Assembly: GCF_011193355.1 (NCBI RefSeq)
Contig: NZ_CP049780.1
Span: 3,733,085 to 3,797,084 of the forward strand
DNA from: Streptomyces sp. JB150
GTDB lineage: Bacteria; Actinomycetota; Actinomycetes; Streptomycetales; Streptomycetaceae
Direction: 5' to 3'
DNA length: 64,000 bases
The notes beneath the pieces were generated by a model. The model did no database searches, had not been told where the DNA came from, and saw only the letters and a program-made list of their open reading frames with translations. The position numbers were made by a program, and so were the translations under genes. Position 1 is the first letter of the stretch; each line of letters opens with the position of its first letter. Positions 52,254 to 60,494 of the stretch are shown here, piece after piece.

Positions 52254-52727
52254 TCAAGACCGTGTACGGATCGACGTTCCCAAAGCGTCGAGTGCTCCCA
52301 CGGCCGCGTGGATATGAGCCGGACCGCGACGCAACCGTTCTCCCGCGCACCACCAGAACAGTCGCTCCTGTGCATCCTCCATTGGATGCATGCCCAGGCC
52401 ATGCTCGGGGCACAGGGGCCACGCCTGCCACAAAAGCTCCATGACAGTCTCCTGTGCAGCATCGGTAACGCTCGCCAGCGCAGAGGCACGGCTGTCCTGC
52501 GAGTTCGGGTCCAGGTAGTTGCCGTGCCACTCGCCGTTGGCCATGGCGACGTAGACGTTCTCCGGCTCATCCGCATCGCAGGACGGAAGAGCCAGCAGTT
52601 GCAGAGGTTTCAGCTGGGGGAGCGTCACCGCCAGGTCCCGGTTCAGAAGGGCGAGAGCCTGGTCCCACACTGGGTACTCGCCCGGTGAGACGCGGCGAGG
52701 CTCAGGGGGGTCGAAAAGAGCGCACAT
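52254..52727 (-). CDS. Hypothetical protein (157 aa), CPEHG-type
   Basis: 157 residues from ATG 52727, which has GGAGG 9 nt upstream; two earlier ATG codons overlap that site. LWQAWPLCPEHGLGMHPMED and FWWCAGERLRRGPAHIHAAVG give a Cys-Pro-Glu-His pattern and a WWC motif, a layout I know from many small Streptomyces proteins of unknown function, perhaps with a metal-binding Cys/His set. No signal peptide or membrane segment is visible. It lies in the accessory patch; one repeat copy is just upstream. Confidence 0.7.
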   Translation of the reverse strand: MCALFDPPEPRRVSPGEYPVWDQALALLNRDLAVTLPQLKPLQLLALPSCDADEPENVYVAMANGEWHGNYLDPNSQDSRASALASVTDAAQETVMELLWQAWPLCPEHGLGMHPMEDAQERLFWWCAGERLRRGPAHIHAAVGALDALGTSIRTRS

Positions 52728-52762
52728 AAACATCATCCTCCGCCACGCCAGAGACAGCCCCA

Positions 52763-52812
52763 ATCGCTCAACAGCGTCGCCCCTGCAGAGACCGCGTGCG
52801 GCGGTTGACATC
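52763..52812. repeat. Imperfect ~50-bp repeat, copy 2
   Basis: Second copy of the element at 51980-52030. It starts 36 bp upstream of the 157-aa hypothetical gene on the minus strand. Confidence 0.5.
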
Positions 52813-52820
52813 AGCGGGCC

Positions 52821-53210
52821 TCCGCGACGGCTTTCATCGGGGTGCTCACCGCTGCGGCGCCCGCGACCGCGGCCGGCTCGGCGCCGGCTCCGGTACAGGT
52901 CCGCACGTTCACCGCGGACAGCGGCGCGAAGCCGCCGGCCCAGCTCATCGGGCCGAACGGCGAGAAGCCGAGTGAGTGGGGCGTGGTGAGCTACCCCGCC
53001 GGTGCCAAGGGCCTGAAGACCCCCGCGTGAGCAAGGGCGGCGGCACCTGGAACTACGGCACCACCCTGGACGGCGTCTACAAGGGCTGCTACTCCGACTA
53101 CATCCACCCGACGAAGAAGCGTCACCCGCATGCTGGCGATCGCCGCCGTCATCGCCCTGGTCGTCAGGGCGCTGTGGAGGGGGAGGGCGTCCGTACGTCC
53201 CGCGGGGTGA
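52821..53210 (+). pseudogene. Lactococcin-972-family bacteriocin remnant
   Basis: A signal-peptide core (ATAFIGVLTAAAPATAAG) without a credible start codon reads through GEKPSEWGVVSYPAGAKGLK and stops at 53028-53030. One base out of frame the sequence goes on as VSKGGGTWNYGTTLDGVYKG and CYSDYIHPTKKRH, the GGTWxYG...SxYxHPxKxH signature of lactococcin-972-like peptides. The shift lies at the five-C run near 53020; one more C would join the halves. After KKRH the family match ends, and an unrelated short frame (MLAIAAVIALVVRAL from 53130) follows. So it is 5'-truncated, frameshifted and 3'-truncated. The rest of such operons (ABC transporter, DUF1430) is not here. The whole stretch 52728-53377 has no intact gene. 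Confidence 0.65.
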
Positions 53211-53223
53211 CGTCCCCTGCGCG

Positions 53224-53265
53224 CACGAAGGCCCGGCCACCGAGGGGTGACCGGGCCGCTTCGTG
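53224..53265. terminator. Terminator hairpin
   Basis: CACGAAG plus GCCCGG pair with CCGGGC plus CTTCGTG, with a small bulge, between the bacteriocin remnant and the convergent secreted-protein gene. Confidence 0.7.
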
Positions 53266-53377
53266 AGGGCGGTACGCGGTTCGCCGTGCTGACAGGGTGG
53301 GGAAGGAGGATCAGGGGGGTGGGAGGACTCCCGCCGCGGGGTGGGCGGAGGGCCCCTGCGGCGGTAGCCGGTGGCGC

Positions 53378-53776
53378 TCAGCGCTGGAGGGGCGTGACGA
53401 CCGCTTCTTCCGGAACGGCCGAGGAGGCGTCGGAGGCGTCGGACTCGTCGGTCAGGGGAGCGCAGTCGGTGTTCGCCGGGGCCGCGTCCGCGAGGGGCCG
53501 CTGCCGGCAGCTCGGGGAGGCGCCGTGGGCCTCGGCCCGGATCCGCTGTTTCATCGTGGGGGGCAGGGACCGGGCGCCGGCCCAGGCCCAGGGGGACATC
53601 GCCGGTGTCGCCGGTGTCGTGACCGGGGCGGTGGCGCCCTTGCCGCTGTTGCTGGCCGAGTCGGTCTGGGGTACGGCCGCGGCGGCGGTCGTGGTGACGA
53701 GTCCGAGCGCCGTGAACAGCGCGAGGAAGGCGGTGACGAAGGCGGTCCACAGCTTCATGACCGTGGTGCGGGCCAT
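53378..53776 (-). CDS. Secreted protein of unknown function (132 aa)
   Basis: 132 residues from ATG 53776 with GTGAGGGG upstream; an inner ATG (MKLWTAFV) at 53758 is also possible. A signal peptide (FVTAFLALFTALGLVTTTAAAA) ends near residue 35, then a low-complexity Ser/Thr/Ala region, a conserved-looking SLPPTMKQRIRAEAHGASPS segment with CRQRPLADAAPANTDC as a likely disulphide pair, and an acidic end. I know similar Streptomyces secreted proteins but no function. Confidence 0.7.
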   Translation of the reverse strand: MARTTVMKLWTAFVTAFLALFTALGLVTTTAAAAVPQTDSASNSGKGATAPVTTPATPAMSPWAWAGARSLPPTMKQRIRAEAHGASPSCRQRPLADAAPANTDCAPLTDESDASDASSAVPEEAVVTPLQR

Positions 53777-54116
53777 GGCCCCTCACTTTCGGGTTGGGCG
53801 ATTTGCGTACTTTCCTCATGATGTGTATGCGGGTCGCGAAGTGGTGGACCGACGCCCGTGGCGCGTCGATGTTCAGATGAACACCACCCGTATGGACGCA
53901 AGGGGATCGGAGAACCTCTGCGGTGGCGCGAAATGGCCCGTTGTGTCACCATCCGTGATGGTCTGGTCACTGTGCGATCGGCAAGGCGGTTTCCGCTTCT
54001 ACGGCGGCTTCGCGGGCGGGAGTTGGGCCCAGGGCGCAGGTCACCGATCGATATCGGTCGGTGTGTATAGTCGGGCGCCAGAGGTCCCCTACGTCAAGGA
54101 AAGACGAGGTCGCGCG
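53777..54116. other. Divergent intergenic region
   Basis: These 340 bp separate the secreted-protein gene from the DLW-39 gene. CACCGATCGATATCGGTCGGTG-like near-palindrome lies at 54042-54063, followed by TATAGT (54066-54071), a possible -10 for the DLW-39 gene. No gene is seen. Confidence 0.45.
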
Positions 54117-54245
54117 GTGAAGAAGCTTCTCCTGGTCGCACTGGCCGCCATCGGCGGGCTCCTCGTGTACCGCCAGATCCAGGCGGATCGCGCCGAGCAG
54201 GATCTGTGGACGGAGGCGACTGACTCCGTGCCCACGGGTTCGTGA
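54117..54245 (+). CDS. DLW-39 family protein (42 aa)
   Basis: 42 residues from GTG 54117. MKKLLLVALAAIGGLLVYRQ is one short hydrophobic helix, then IQADRAEQDLWTEATDSV with the DLW motif that gives the family its name. It is a small probable membrane peptide conserved near gyrA in actinobacteria, with unknown function. GACGAGGT upstream is a weak ribosome-binding site. Confidence 0.85.
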   Translation: MKKLLLVALAAIGGLLVYRQIQADRAEQDLWTEATDSVPTGS

Positions 54246-54293
54246 CCACCGACATACCCGTCCGAGCAATCGGAACCGGAACAGTCTGAACAG

Positions 54294-54318
54294 ACCCCGG
54301 CCGCCTCGCGGTCGGGGT
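54294..54318 (+). terminator. Terminator after the DLW-39 gene
   Basis: ACCCCGGCCGC (54294-54304) and GCGGTCGGGGT (54308-54318) form an 11-bp stem with one G-T pair and a 3-nt loop, followed by TTTC. Confidence 0.8.
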
Positions 54319-54360
54319 TTCGTGTGTGCACGGCGAGGACGCCTGGGTAAGGGGGCCCGC

Positions 54361-55830
54361 GTGAGGTGGTGTCGTTCATCGGCGGTACGCGCGCGCGTGG
54401 CCGTCACCGCGGTGATAGTGGGGGCGCTGGCCGTGCCGGCCGCGCCGACGACCGTCCCCGCGGCGGCGGGTGTCACCGCATCGGCGGGACGCGCGCCAGC
54501 GGATCTTTTATCGGGGGACCTCGCGGCTGGGGACCTCGTGGCTAGGGACTTCATGGCCGGGGACTTCGTGGTTGGGGACGCCGCCGCGGCAGCCGACTTC
54601 GCCGGAGCGGCCGGTCCTGCCGCAGCGGCGGATGACGACCCGCGCGGATACGCCTTCGCCGCGGACGCCCGGCCCGTGCGCGCGGCGACGGGCACCACCG
54701 ACGCCGCCCTCCTCCGGCCCGGCTCCACCTACCGGAGCACCCTGCCGGCCGACGGGGCCGCCCACTACCGCCTCGACCTCGACGCCACGTCGAACGCGTA
54801 CGTCTCCGCCACCGCCGTACCCGACCCGGGCGCTGCCCTCGCCGCCTCCGACGGCATCAAGGTCTCCGTCCAGAACACCGACAGCCGTTCCTGCTCTTAC
54901 GACACCGCGACCATCGGCGGCTCCCGCAGTCCGCGGCCGCTCACCGCGACGGGGGCACGCGAGGCGGACGGGCCGCTGTGCGAGGGCGCCGGGACGTACT
55001 ACGTGGTCGTCGAGCGGGTCGGGCCCGGATCCGGTGGGACGCCCTGGGAACTGGAACTCGGCGTCGTCACCGAGCCGCGCCTCGCGCAGGCGGCGGCCAC
55101 CCGCGCGCCGGAGGCCTGGGACTCCGCCTCTCCCGCGCCGCTCACGGACGAGCCCAGGCGACGGCCCGGCGGCGCCGGCTTCGACTCGGCGGCACCCCTG
55201 GGAGAGGGCGTCTGGACCGCCGGCATCACACCCGGACAGACGTTGTTCTACGAGATTCCCGTCGACTGGGGTCAACAGCCGTACGCCACCGCCGAACTGG
55301 GCAGCGCGGGCGGCGGCACCGGCCACTCCTACGCCGTCGCCGCGCTGCGGCTGTCCCTCCACAACCCCGTGCGCGCCCTCGTCGACGACGACGGCACCGG
55401 CTACGACGGCAGACAGCGGTCGGCCACGCTCGCACCGCTGCCCCCGGTCGACTTCGCCAACCGGTACGCCTCGGCCGACCGGGTGAGCGGTATGCGGTTC
55501 GCCGGCTCCTACTACCTCGTCGTGCATCTCGCCGCCCAGGTCGCCGAGAAGGTCGGTCCCGGGCCGTTCGGGCTGACGCTGCGCGTCCGGGTGCAGGGCG
55601 ACGCGCAGGACGGCCCTCTCTACGCGGGCCGGTCCGCGCCCCAGGGGCTTTTCGACGTGACCGGCGGCGAGCGGGAGGCCGCGTCGGTCGGGTCCGGGGG
55701 AGGCGGCGCCGCGATGGCGGCGGTCGCGGTGGGCGGCTTCGGCGCGGGGACGCTGATTCTGGTGGGGCTTGCGGTGTGGACGGTGCGTGCGCGGCGGCTT
55801 GGAGCTGGGGGAGCCGCTAGATCTGGGTGA
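54361..55830 (+). CDS. Secreted, C-terminally membrane-anchored protein (489 aa)
   Basis: 489 residues from GTG 54361 (AAGGGGG upstream). A signal peptide (ARVAVTAVIVGALAVPAAPT) is followed by a repeat of five-residue units (GDLAA, GDLVA, RDFMA, GDFVV) and two beta-rich domains (SNAYVSATAVPDPGAA, then GITPGQTLFYEIPVDWGQQP) that look like pre-peptidase or jelly-roll folds. A C-terminal helix (AAMAAVAVGGFGAGTLILVG) and RARR tail give a membrane anchor. Function unknown. Its 3' end overlaps the convergent kinase gene by 14 bp. Confidence 0.78.
   Translation: MRWCRSSAVRARVAVTAVIVGALAVPAAPTTVPAAAGVTASAGRAPADLLSGDLAAGDLVARDFMAGDFVVGDAAAAADFAGAAGPAAAADDDPRGYAFAADARPVRAATGTTDAALLRPGSTYRSTLPADGAAHYRLDLDATSNAYVSATAVPDPGAALAASDGIKVSVQNTDSRSCSYDTATIGGSRSPRPLTATGAREADGPLCEGAGTYYVVVERVGPGSGGTPWELELGVVTEPRLAQAAATRAPEAWDSASPAPLTDEPRRRPGGAGFDSAAPLGEGVWTAGITPGQTLFYEIPVDWGQQPYATAELGSAGGGTGHSYAVAALRLSLHNPVRALVDDDGTGYDGRQRSATLAPLPPVDFANRYASADRVSGMRFAGSYYLVVHLAAQVAEKVGPGPFGLTLRVRVQGDAQDGPLYAGRSAPQGLFDVTGGEREAASVGSGGGGAAMAAVAVGGFGAGTLILVGLAVWTVRARRLGAGGAARSG
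54514..54573 (+). repeat. Four 15-nt tandem repeats in the secreted-protein gene
   Basis: Units GGGGACCTCGCGGCT, GGGGACCTCGTGGCT, AGGGACTTCATGGCC and GGGGACTTCGTGGTT encode four Gly/Arg-Asp-Leu/Phe-Xaa-Ala/Val pentapeptides just after the signal peptide; a partial fifth follows. Confidence 0.85.
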
Positions 55831-57418
55831 GCGCCCAGAACCCCACGGCGTAGCAGGCGAGGGCCAGCAGCAGGAGAGGGATCACCGTTCGGGCGGGCGG
55901 GCGGGGCCGGCGTGCGGCGGCGTGCGAGCGGCGTCCGGAGGTTTTCTGCTCGGGGAGTGGAACCTGCGGGTCGCGAGCGGTGTACGAAGCAGTAGAGGTG
56001 CCGGTGGGGTGCTGCTGGTGTGGTGGTGGCAGCGGCGGGGCCGCCGGGAACGACAGCGGGGCTTGCGAGCGGGGGGAGATGACGTGGTGGGGTTCGTGCG
56101 GGATGTGTGGGGGGCGCGAGGCCCCGGCCTGTGGGGGATGCGAGGCGTGGGCCTGCGGAGGCGGCAGGTGGAAGCTGCCGGTGTCCGACATGGCGGAGGG
56201 CTGCGGGGGAGCGGCCGGGACGGGCGAGGTCGGCGGGGTGTGCGGGGTGTGCGGGGGATGGGTGGGCTGGGGGCCGTAGGAGGGGTACGGACCTCGGGCC
56301 GGACCTGGGTTCTGCTGAAAGCCCTGCTGGGGGCTGTGGGTGGGGTCCTGGCGAGGATGCTCGGGCTGACGCCCCGGATCGGTTCCGGACGTCACGGACA
56401 CCGTGCCCGGCCACGCGGAGCCGGAGTCGTAGCCGGACCCGGCGCCCGCGCCCGCGCCCGTGCCGGACCGGGAGTCCACGTCGCCCCCGGACCGGGCGGT
56501 GGCCGAGCGGACATCCGTCCGCACTCCGGGCGCCGGCCTCAGGGGGCCGTCCGGCCCGAACCCGTCCGGGAGCGGCCCGAGTTGGTCGAAGATCTCGATC
56601 AGCTCGTCGTCGGGCCCCGGCTCCGGCAGGAGCTCCGACGCCGCGGCGAGCGCCTTGCGCGCCCCGGTGGCCGTGCGGAAGCGGGCCTGTGGGTCGGGTT
56701 GCAGCAGCGCCGCCACCACCTGCCACAGCGGCTCGGGAACGTTCTTCGGCGCCGCAGGCGTGCCGTGCTCCGCGAAGTACTGCACCAGTGCCTTGGCGTC
56801 CGGTTTGGCGCCCTCCAGCAGATAGAGCGCCACCAGCCCCACGGCGAAGAGATCCGCGGGAAAGTCGGGATCGGCTCCCATCATCTGCTCCGGCGCGAGG
56901 TAGCCGGGCGTTCCCACCACCAGGTTGGTCTCGGTCAGCCGCGGCTCGCCGAACCGCATGGCGATGCCGAAGTCGGACAGCCGCAGCCTCGGCCGCCCCG
57001 TCCCGGTGGCCTCCAGCAGCACGTTGGCGGGCTTGATGTCGCGGTGCACCACGCCCTCGGCGTGCACCGCGGACAGCCCGGACAGCAGCTGGTCCAGCAG
57101 GGTGCAGACGAACGCCGGCGGCAGTGGGCCGTAGTCACCGACGAGGTGGACCAGCGAGCCGCCGGCGACCAGGTCCATGGTGAACAACACCTTGTCGTCG
57201 TCCGCCGCCCAGCTCGCGGGGGCCAGTACATGGGGGTGGTCGATCCGCAGCGCCTGCTCACGGACGAAGCGCAGCAGCGAGTGCGCGTCGCTCTGCTGGA
57301 GGACCTTGGCGGCGACATAGCGGCGGCGCCGGTGGTCCCAGGCGCGCCAGACGGCGCCGGTCCCGCCGCGCCCGATCGGGTCGACCAGTTCGTACCGGCC
57401 GGCGAAGACCTCACCCAT
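55817..57418 (-). CDS. Membrane-anchored Ser/Thr protein kinase
   Basis: 533 residues. The kinase domain (1-270) is intact: GRGGTG (16-21), Lys38, HRDIKPANVLL (from 125), DFG (149-151) and VGTPGYLAPEQMMG. About 230 residues rich in Pro, Gly, His, Gln and Ser follow, then one transmembrane helix (TVIPLLLLALACYAVGFWAL) directly at the C-terminus, so there is no sensor domain outside. Such tail-anchored kinases are numerous in Streptomyces. GAGGAGCGGCG lies upstream. Substrates are unknown; the pseudokinase and cell-wall genes in this window are only a possibility. Confidence 0.93.
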   Translation of the reverse strand: MGEVFAGRYELVDPIGRGGTGAVWRAWDHRRRRYVAAKVLQQSDAHSLLRFVREQALRIDHPHVLAPASWAADDDKVLFTMDLVAGGSLVHLVGDYGPLPPAFVCTLLDQLLSGLSAVHAEGVVHRDIKPANVLLEATGTGRPRLRLSDFGIAMRFGEPRLTETNLVVGTPGYLAPEQMMGADPDFPADLFAVGLVALYLLEGAKPDAKALVQYFAEHGTPAAPKNVPEPLWQVVAALLQPDPQARFRTATGARKALAAASELLPEPGPDDELIEIFDQLGPLPDGFGPDGPLRPAPGVRTDVRSATARSGGDVDSRSGTGAGAGAGSGYDSGSAWPGTVSVTSGTDPGRQPEHPRQDPTHSPQQGFQQNPGPARGPYPSYGPQPTHPPHTPHTPPTSPVPAAPPQPSAMSDTGSFHLPPPQAHASHPPQAGASRPPHIPHEPHHVISPRSQAPLSFPAAPPLPPPHQQHPTGTSTASYTARDPQVPLPEQKTSGRRSHAAARRPRPPARTVIPLLLLALACYAVGFWALTQI

Positions 57419-57582
57419 CGCTGTACGCCGCTCCTCCCCCTCGGCCCCGTGCGTTCCCCTCGCGGATTCCCCCGTGTCCCGGCCCGCACCCCCGTTCGGC
57501 GCGCCCCCGTCGCGCCTCCTCCTCGCGTGCGCTCACGGCGTCGGCCCGGCTGCCGCACCCCTTCGGTGACCGGGCCGGCGGC

Positions 57583-58131
57583 TCAGTTCTGATGGGACTG
57601 GTAGTGCGCGACCGCGTCGGAGGTGCGGCCGGCGCCGTAGACCCGGAGGAACTCTGCCAGCTCCGGGTGGGTCGGGGCGAGAGAGTCCGCGGCGTCGATG
57701 ATGTCGCCGGCGGCCGCGACCGAGCGCAGCAGCGACTGGATCTCGCGGACCACCCGCTTGACGGTGGGCGCCCCCGAACTGCTGGTCGTCTGCGTGGTGT
57801 TGCTGAGCACCGAGCCCCCCTGCGACTTCTTGATCTCTTCCATGCGCTCGGTGGCCTCGGCCGCGCTCACGCTGCCGTCCGCGACCTGCGCCGCCAGCTC
57901 CTGGAGCAGCTGCACCCGCTGGACCACGGCCGGATTGCCGATCTTCGCGCGCTGACCGCTCATCAGCTGCGACAGCATCGGCGCGGACAGTCCCAGTACC
58001 CCCGCGAGACGAGCCTGGTTGAGGCCAAGATCGTCGATGAGCTTACGGAAGAGCGCCCCCAACGGCTCCCCGTACCAGTTCCGCTGCAGTTCCCGCGCTC
58101 TTGCGGTGGCTTCCTGCTGTGCGGCGTCCAT
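57583..58131 (-). CDS. XRE family DNA-binding protein
   Basis: 182 residues from ATG 58131, which has GGGGAGA upstream. A helix-turn-helix (LGLNQARLAGVLGLSAPMLS, then QLMSGQRAKIG) lies near residues 35-70. The helical C-terminal part (QSLLRSVAAAGDIIDAADSL) probably dimerises. Its target is unknown; it lies next to the kinase gene, 164 nt upstream of it on the same strand, so the two may be co-transcribed. Confidence 0.88.
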   Translation of the reverse strand: MDAAQQEATARARELQRNWYGEPLGALFRKLIDDLGLNQARLAGVLGLSAPMLSQLMSGQRAKIGNPAVVQRVQLLQELAAQVADGSVSAAEATERMEEIKKSQGGSVLSNTTQTTSSSGAPTVKRVVREIQSLLRSVAAAGDIIDAADSLAPTHPELAEFLRVYGAGRTSDAVAHYQSHQN

Positions 58132-58231
58132 TGCGTCTCCCCATCGCTTCCCCAAAAACCGTGGTTCGCTGTAGCGAACCACGCCGAGCATCTTACGGAG
58201 CGTGGTCGTTCGGGGGGACCCCCCAATCTTT

Positions 58232-58262
58232 TTGCGAGATACCCGGGGCGACCCGCTACTCT
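58232..58262 (+). promoter_or_regulatory. Possible promoter of tRNA-Ala
   Basis: TTGCGA (58232-58237) and TACTCT (58257-58262) with a 19-bp spacer, about 54 bp before the tRNA. Confidence 0.5.
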
Positions 58263-58315
58263 GGTCTGCGGCGCCCGCCGGTGTGAGGTTGCTCCGGGCC
58301 GGACGTCTCCCTTAC

Positions 58316-58388
58316 GGGGCCTTAGCTCAGTTGGTAGAGCGCCGTCTTTGCATGGCGGATGTCAGGGGTTCGACTCCCCTAGGCTCCA
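58316..58388 (+). tRNA. tRNA-Ala (anticodon TGC)
   Basis: 73 nt. GGGGCCT pairs with AGGCTCC (one G-T pair), anticodon loop CTTTGCATG with TGC, T-loop TTCGACT, discriminator A58388. CCA is not encoded. Confidence 0.97.
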
Positions 58389-58394
58389 CTCGAG

Positions 58395-58436
58395 AAAGCC
58401 CCTCCGACTTGCGGCAGCGCGAGTCGGAGGGGCTTT
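58395..58436 (+). terminator. Terminator after tRNA-Ala
   Basis: AAAGCCCCTCCGACT (58395-58409) and its complement (58422-58436) form a 15-bp perfect stem with a 12-nt loop. Confidence 0.9.
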
Positions 58437-58877
58437 TCGCGCACCGGGACGGCTCGTCGCCGTAGGCGTACGCGTGTTCGATGGTGAAAGGTTCAGGGAG
58501 CCGGCCGAGGGGGGTGGAGTGCGGCCTCCCGCGCGGCCGCCTGCGACGCTGTCCGGCCCCCCACCCCGCTCCCCTCCCCCTTGAGCAGCCTCCCCGCCGG
58601 CAAGTCCGCGCAGGTCATGGTCGTCGCGGCCAAGGGTGGGCCCAGCCGTTCGGCCCACCGGATTCCGCCCGCGGCCCCGGCTCGCAGATGCAACCGGGTG
58701 ACGTTTGCCGGGTGCGACCGGGCGGGCCGGGAAGTACCTCACGGTGGCCTCGGTCTTGGCTTTCGCGAACGCTCGTGGAGAGGGCGGCGGCTGCCCGTTC
58801 CACGTGAAACACGGCTGTGGGGCAAGAGGGTCGCAACTCCCCTGCCCCACACCGGTCTTACGGATCGAACGCGGTGG
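58437..58877. other. Intergenic region with a near-parS site
   Basis: Apart from the ParB-site variant at 58797 I see no gene or repeat in these 441 bp between tRNA-Ala and the convergent DUF5324 gene. Open frames here look like shadows of high-GC sequence. Confidence 0.6.
58797..58810. promoter_or_regulatory. Near-consensus parS site (GTTCCACGTGAAAC)
   Basis: One mismatch from the perfect palindrome, matching the ParB consensus of other bacteria, 68 bp from the 3' end of the DUF5324 gene. Confidence 0.75.
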
Positions 58878-59579
58878 TCAGCCGCGCTCGTCGCGGTCGG
58901 CGGCCTCCTCCTCGGCTTCCTTGGCCTCGACCTCGGGGTCCAGGGCGGACGGACCGCTGCCGTCCACCGAGGTCAGCCGGCCGGACTCGGGTACCTCCGT
59001 CGCGGCGGGCGGCTCGACCAGCCAGTCCGGGTTGGCCTGCTTGTCCCACCACTTCCAGGCGGCGAAGGCTCCGCCGCCGATGACGCCCAGAATCGCCACG
59101 ACCTTGAACGCGCGGCCCGCCTTGGCACGGCGCTCGTGCTTGCGGACCAGCTTCTGGATCTCCTGGGGCGAGATCTGACCGCGCAGCGCGGCCAGGGCGG
59201 CGGCGCCTCGCGCGGTCGCCTCGCTCTTGACGGGCCCGGCCGCGGCGACCGCCTGTTCGATCTTCGGCCGGGAGTAGACGGCGGCCTGCCGCGCGGCCCT
59301 GCGCGTGCGGTAGGCCGCCTCATGGGCGGCGTGGTCGACCTTCGGCGGCACATGAGACCGGGCCTGTTCCAGATACGGCGCGACGTGCGCCGCGTACTGG
59401 ACGCGGGCCTGCCCGGCGGCCTGCGACATCTTCGGGGCGAGGCGGGTGCGCGCCTCCTGCGCGTAGTGCGCGGCCCGGTCCTTGGCCGTGTCGGCGTAGG
59501 GCGCCACCACTTCCGCGGCGTGCAGCACGCTGTCCTTCGCCGAGCCGGTCGCGGCGCGCACGCTGTCGATGCGGGTCAC
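58878..59579 (-). CDS. DUF5324 family protein
   Basis: 233 residues from GTG 59579 with GAGGAGGAA upstream. The first 130 residues are amphipathic, Ala-, Arg- and His-rich helices with loose repeats (AAEVVAPYADTAKDRAAHYA, then QYAAHVAPYLEQARSHVPPK) resembling apolipoprotein-like helix repeats. A transmembrane helix sits at about 158-175 (AILGVIGGGAFAAWKWW) and an acidic tail ends the protein. The family is Streptomyces-specific and of unknown function. Convergent with tRNA-Ala. Confidence 0.85.
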   Translation of the reverse strand: MTRIDSVRAATGSAKDSVLHAAEVVAPYADTAKDRAAHYAQEARTRLAPKMSQAAGQARVQYAAHVAPYLEQARSHVPPKVDHAAHEAAYRTRRAARQAAVYSRPKIEQAVAAAGPVKSEATARGAAALAALRGQISPQEIQKLVRKHERRAKAGRAFKVVAILGVIGGGAFAAWKWWDKQANPDWLVEPPAATEVPESGRLTSVDGSGPSALDPEVEAKEAEEEAADRDERG

Positions 59580-59861
59580 GGGTTCCTCCTCCTCGGTGGC
59601 GTACGGTAATTCGACTTTCCACCCTTTTACGGATCATGCCTGCCGGAACACGCTGAGGCATGTGCGAGCGGGCATCCGGGTCACTCGGCCGTACGAGGAG
59701 TGCGCCGGAGGGATCGATAAGGGGTGAATCCGGGCAACGGGAGCTTGTCGTCGACAATGCCACGGATCGGCGCCGCGCGCTGGCGAACCCGGGTGCTCGG
59801 GCGAGGCGCGGGCGGGCCGTGCGAGGATCGGATGACACAGGAAGACAACGGAAGGCACATC

Positions 59862-60395
59862 GTGGCTGAGAAGCTCTACGCCACTCTCAAGACCAACCAG
59901 GGCGACATCGTGATCCAGCTCTTCCCGGACCATGCGCCCGAGACGGTCAGGAACTTCGTCGAGCTCGCGCGGGGCGAGCGCGAGTGGACCCACCCCGCCA
60001 CGGGCGAGAAGTCCACGGCGAAGCTGTACGACGGCACGGTCTTCCACCGGGTGATCAGCGGCTTCATGATCCAGGGCGGTGACCCGCTGGGCAACGGCAC
60101 CGGTGACCCCGGGTACCAGTTCAAGGACGAGTTCCACCCCGACCTGCGCTTCGACAAGCCGTACCTGCTGGCCATGGCCAACGCCGGCCCGGGCACCAAC
60201 GGCTCGCAGTTCTTCATCACCGTCTCCCCGACGGCCTGGCTGAACCGCAAGCACACCATCTTCGGCGAGGTCACCGACCAGGCCAGCCAGAAGGTCGTCG
60301 ACGCCATCGCCGAGACGCCGACCAACCCGCGCACCGACCGGCCGGTGAACGACGTCGTCATCGAGACGGTCGTCATCGAGACCCGCGAGGGCTGA
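59862..60395 (+). CDS. Peptidyl-prolyl cis-trans isomerase (cyclophilin type)
   Basis: 177 residues from GTG 59862 (GGAAGG upstream); an ATG 30 nt earlier would add ten codons. FHRVISGFMIQGGDPLGNGT carries the catalytic Arg and the conserved QGGD, then AMANAGPGTNGSQFFIT and FGEV. No signal peptide, so a cytoplasmic proline isomerase. The position ahead of the rhomboid gene is conserved in Streptomyces. Confidence 0.95.
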   Translation: MAEKLYATLKTNQGDIVIQLFPDHAPETVRNFVELARGEREWTHPATGEKSTAKLYDGTVFHRVISGFMIQGGDPLGNGTGDPGYQFKDEFHPDLRFDKPYLLAMANAGPGTNGSQFFITVSPTAWLNRKHTIFGEVTDQASQKVVDAIAETPTNPRTDRPVNDVVIETVVIETREG

Positions 60396-60428
60396 CCGCC
60401 CAGGGTCCCGAATCGCCCAGAGGGAACC

Positions 60429-60466
60429 AAACGCCCCTTTCGTCCGTAAGGATGGAAGGGGCGTTT
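60429..60466 (+). terminator. Terminator after the cyclophilin gene
   Basis: AAACGCCCCTTTCGTCC and GGATGGAAGGGGCGTTT form a 17-bp stem (with wobble pairs) and a 4-nt loop, followed by a short T-rich end. Confidence 0.85.
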
Positions 60467-60494
60467 CTCGCATACGACGACGTAGGGGACCTCG

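Noticed and set aside
51884..52576. 230-codon minus-strand open frame in the accessory patch
   Set aside because: It overlaps the better-supported 157-aa gene in another frame, and its Arg/Thr/Ser-rich text looks like a shadow.
53247..54116. Long plus-strand open frame leading into the DLW-39 gene
   Set aside because: It is antisense to the secreted protein gene and has no start signal. Only the last 42 codons match a known family.
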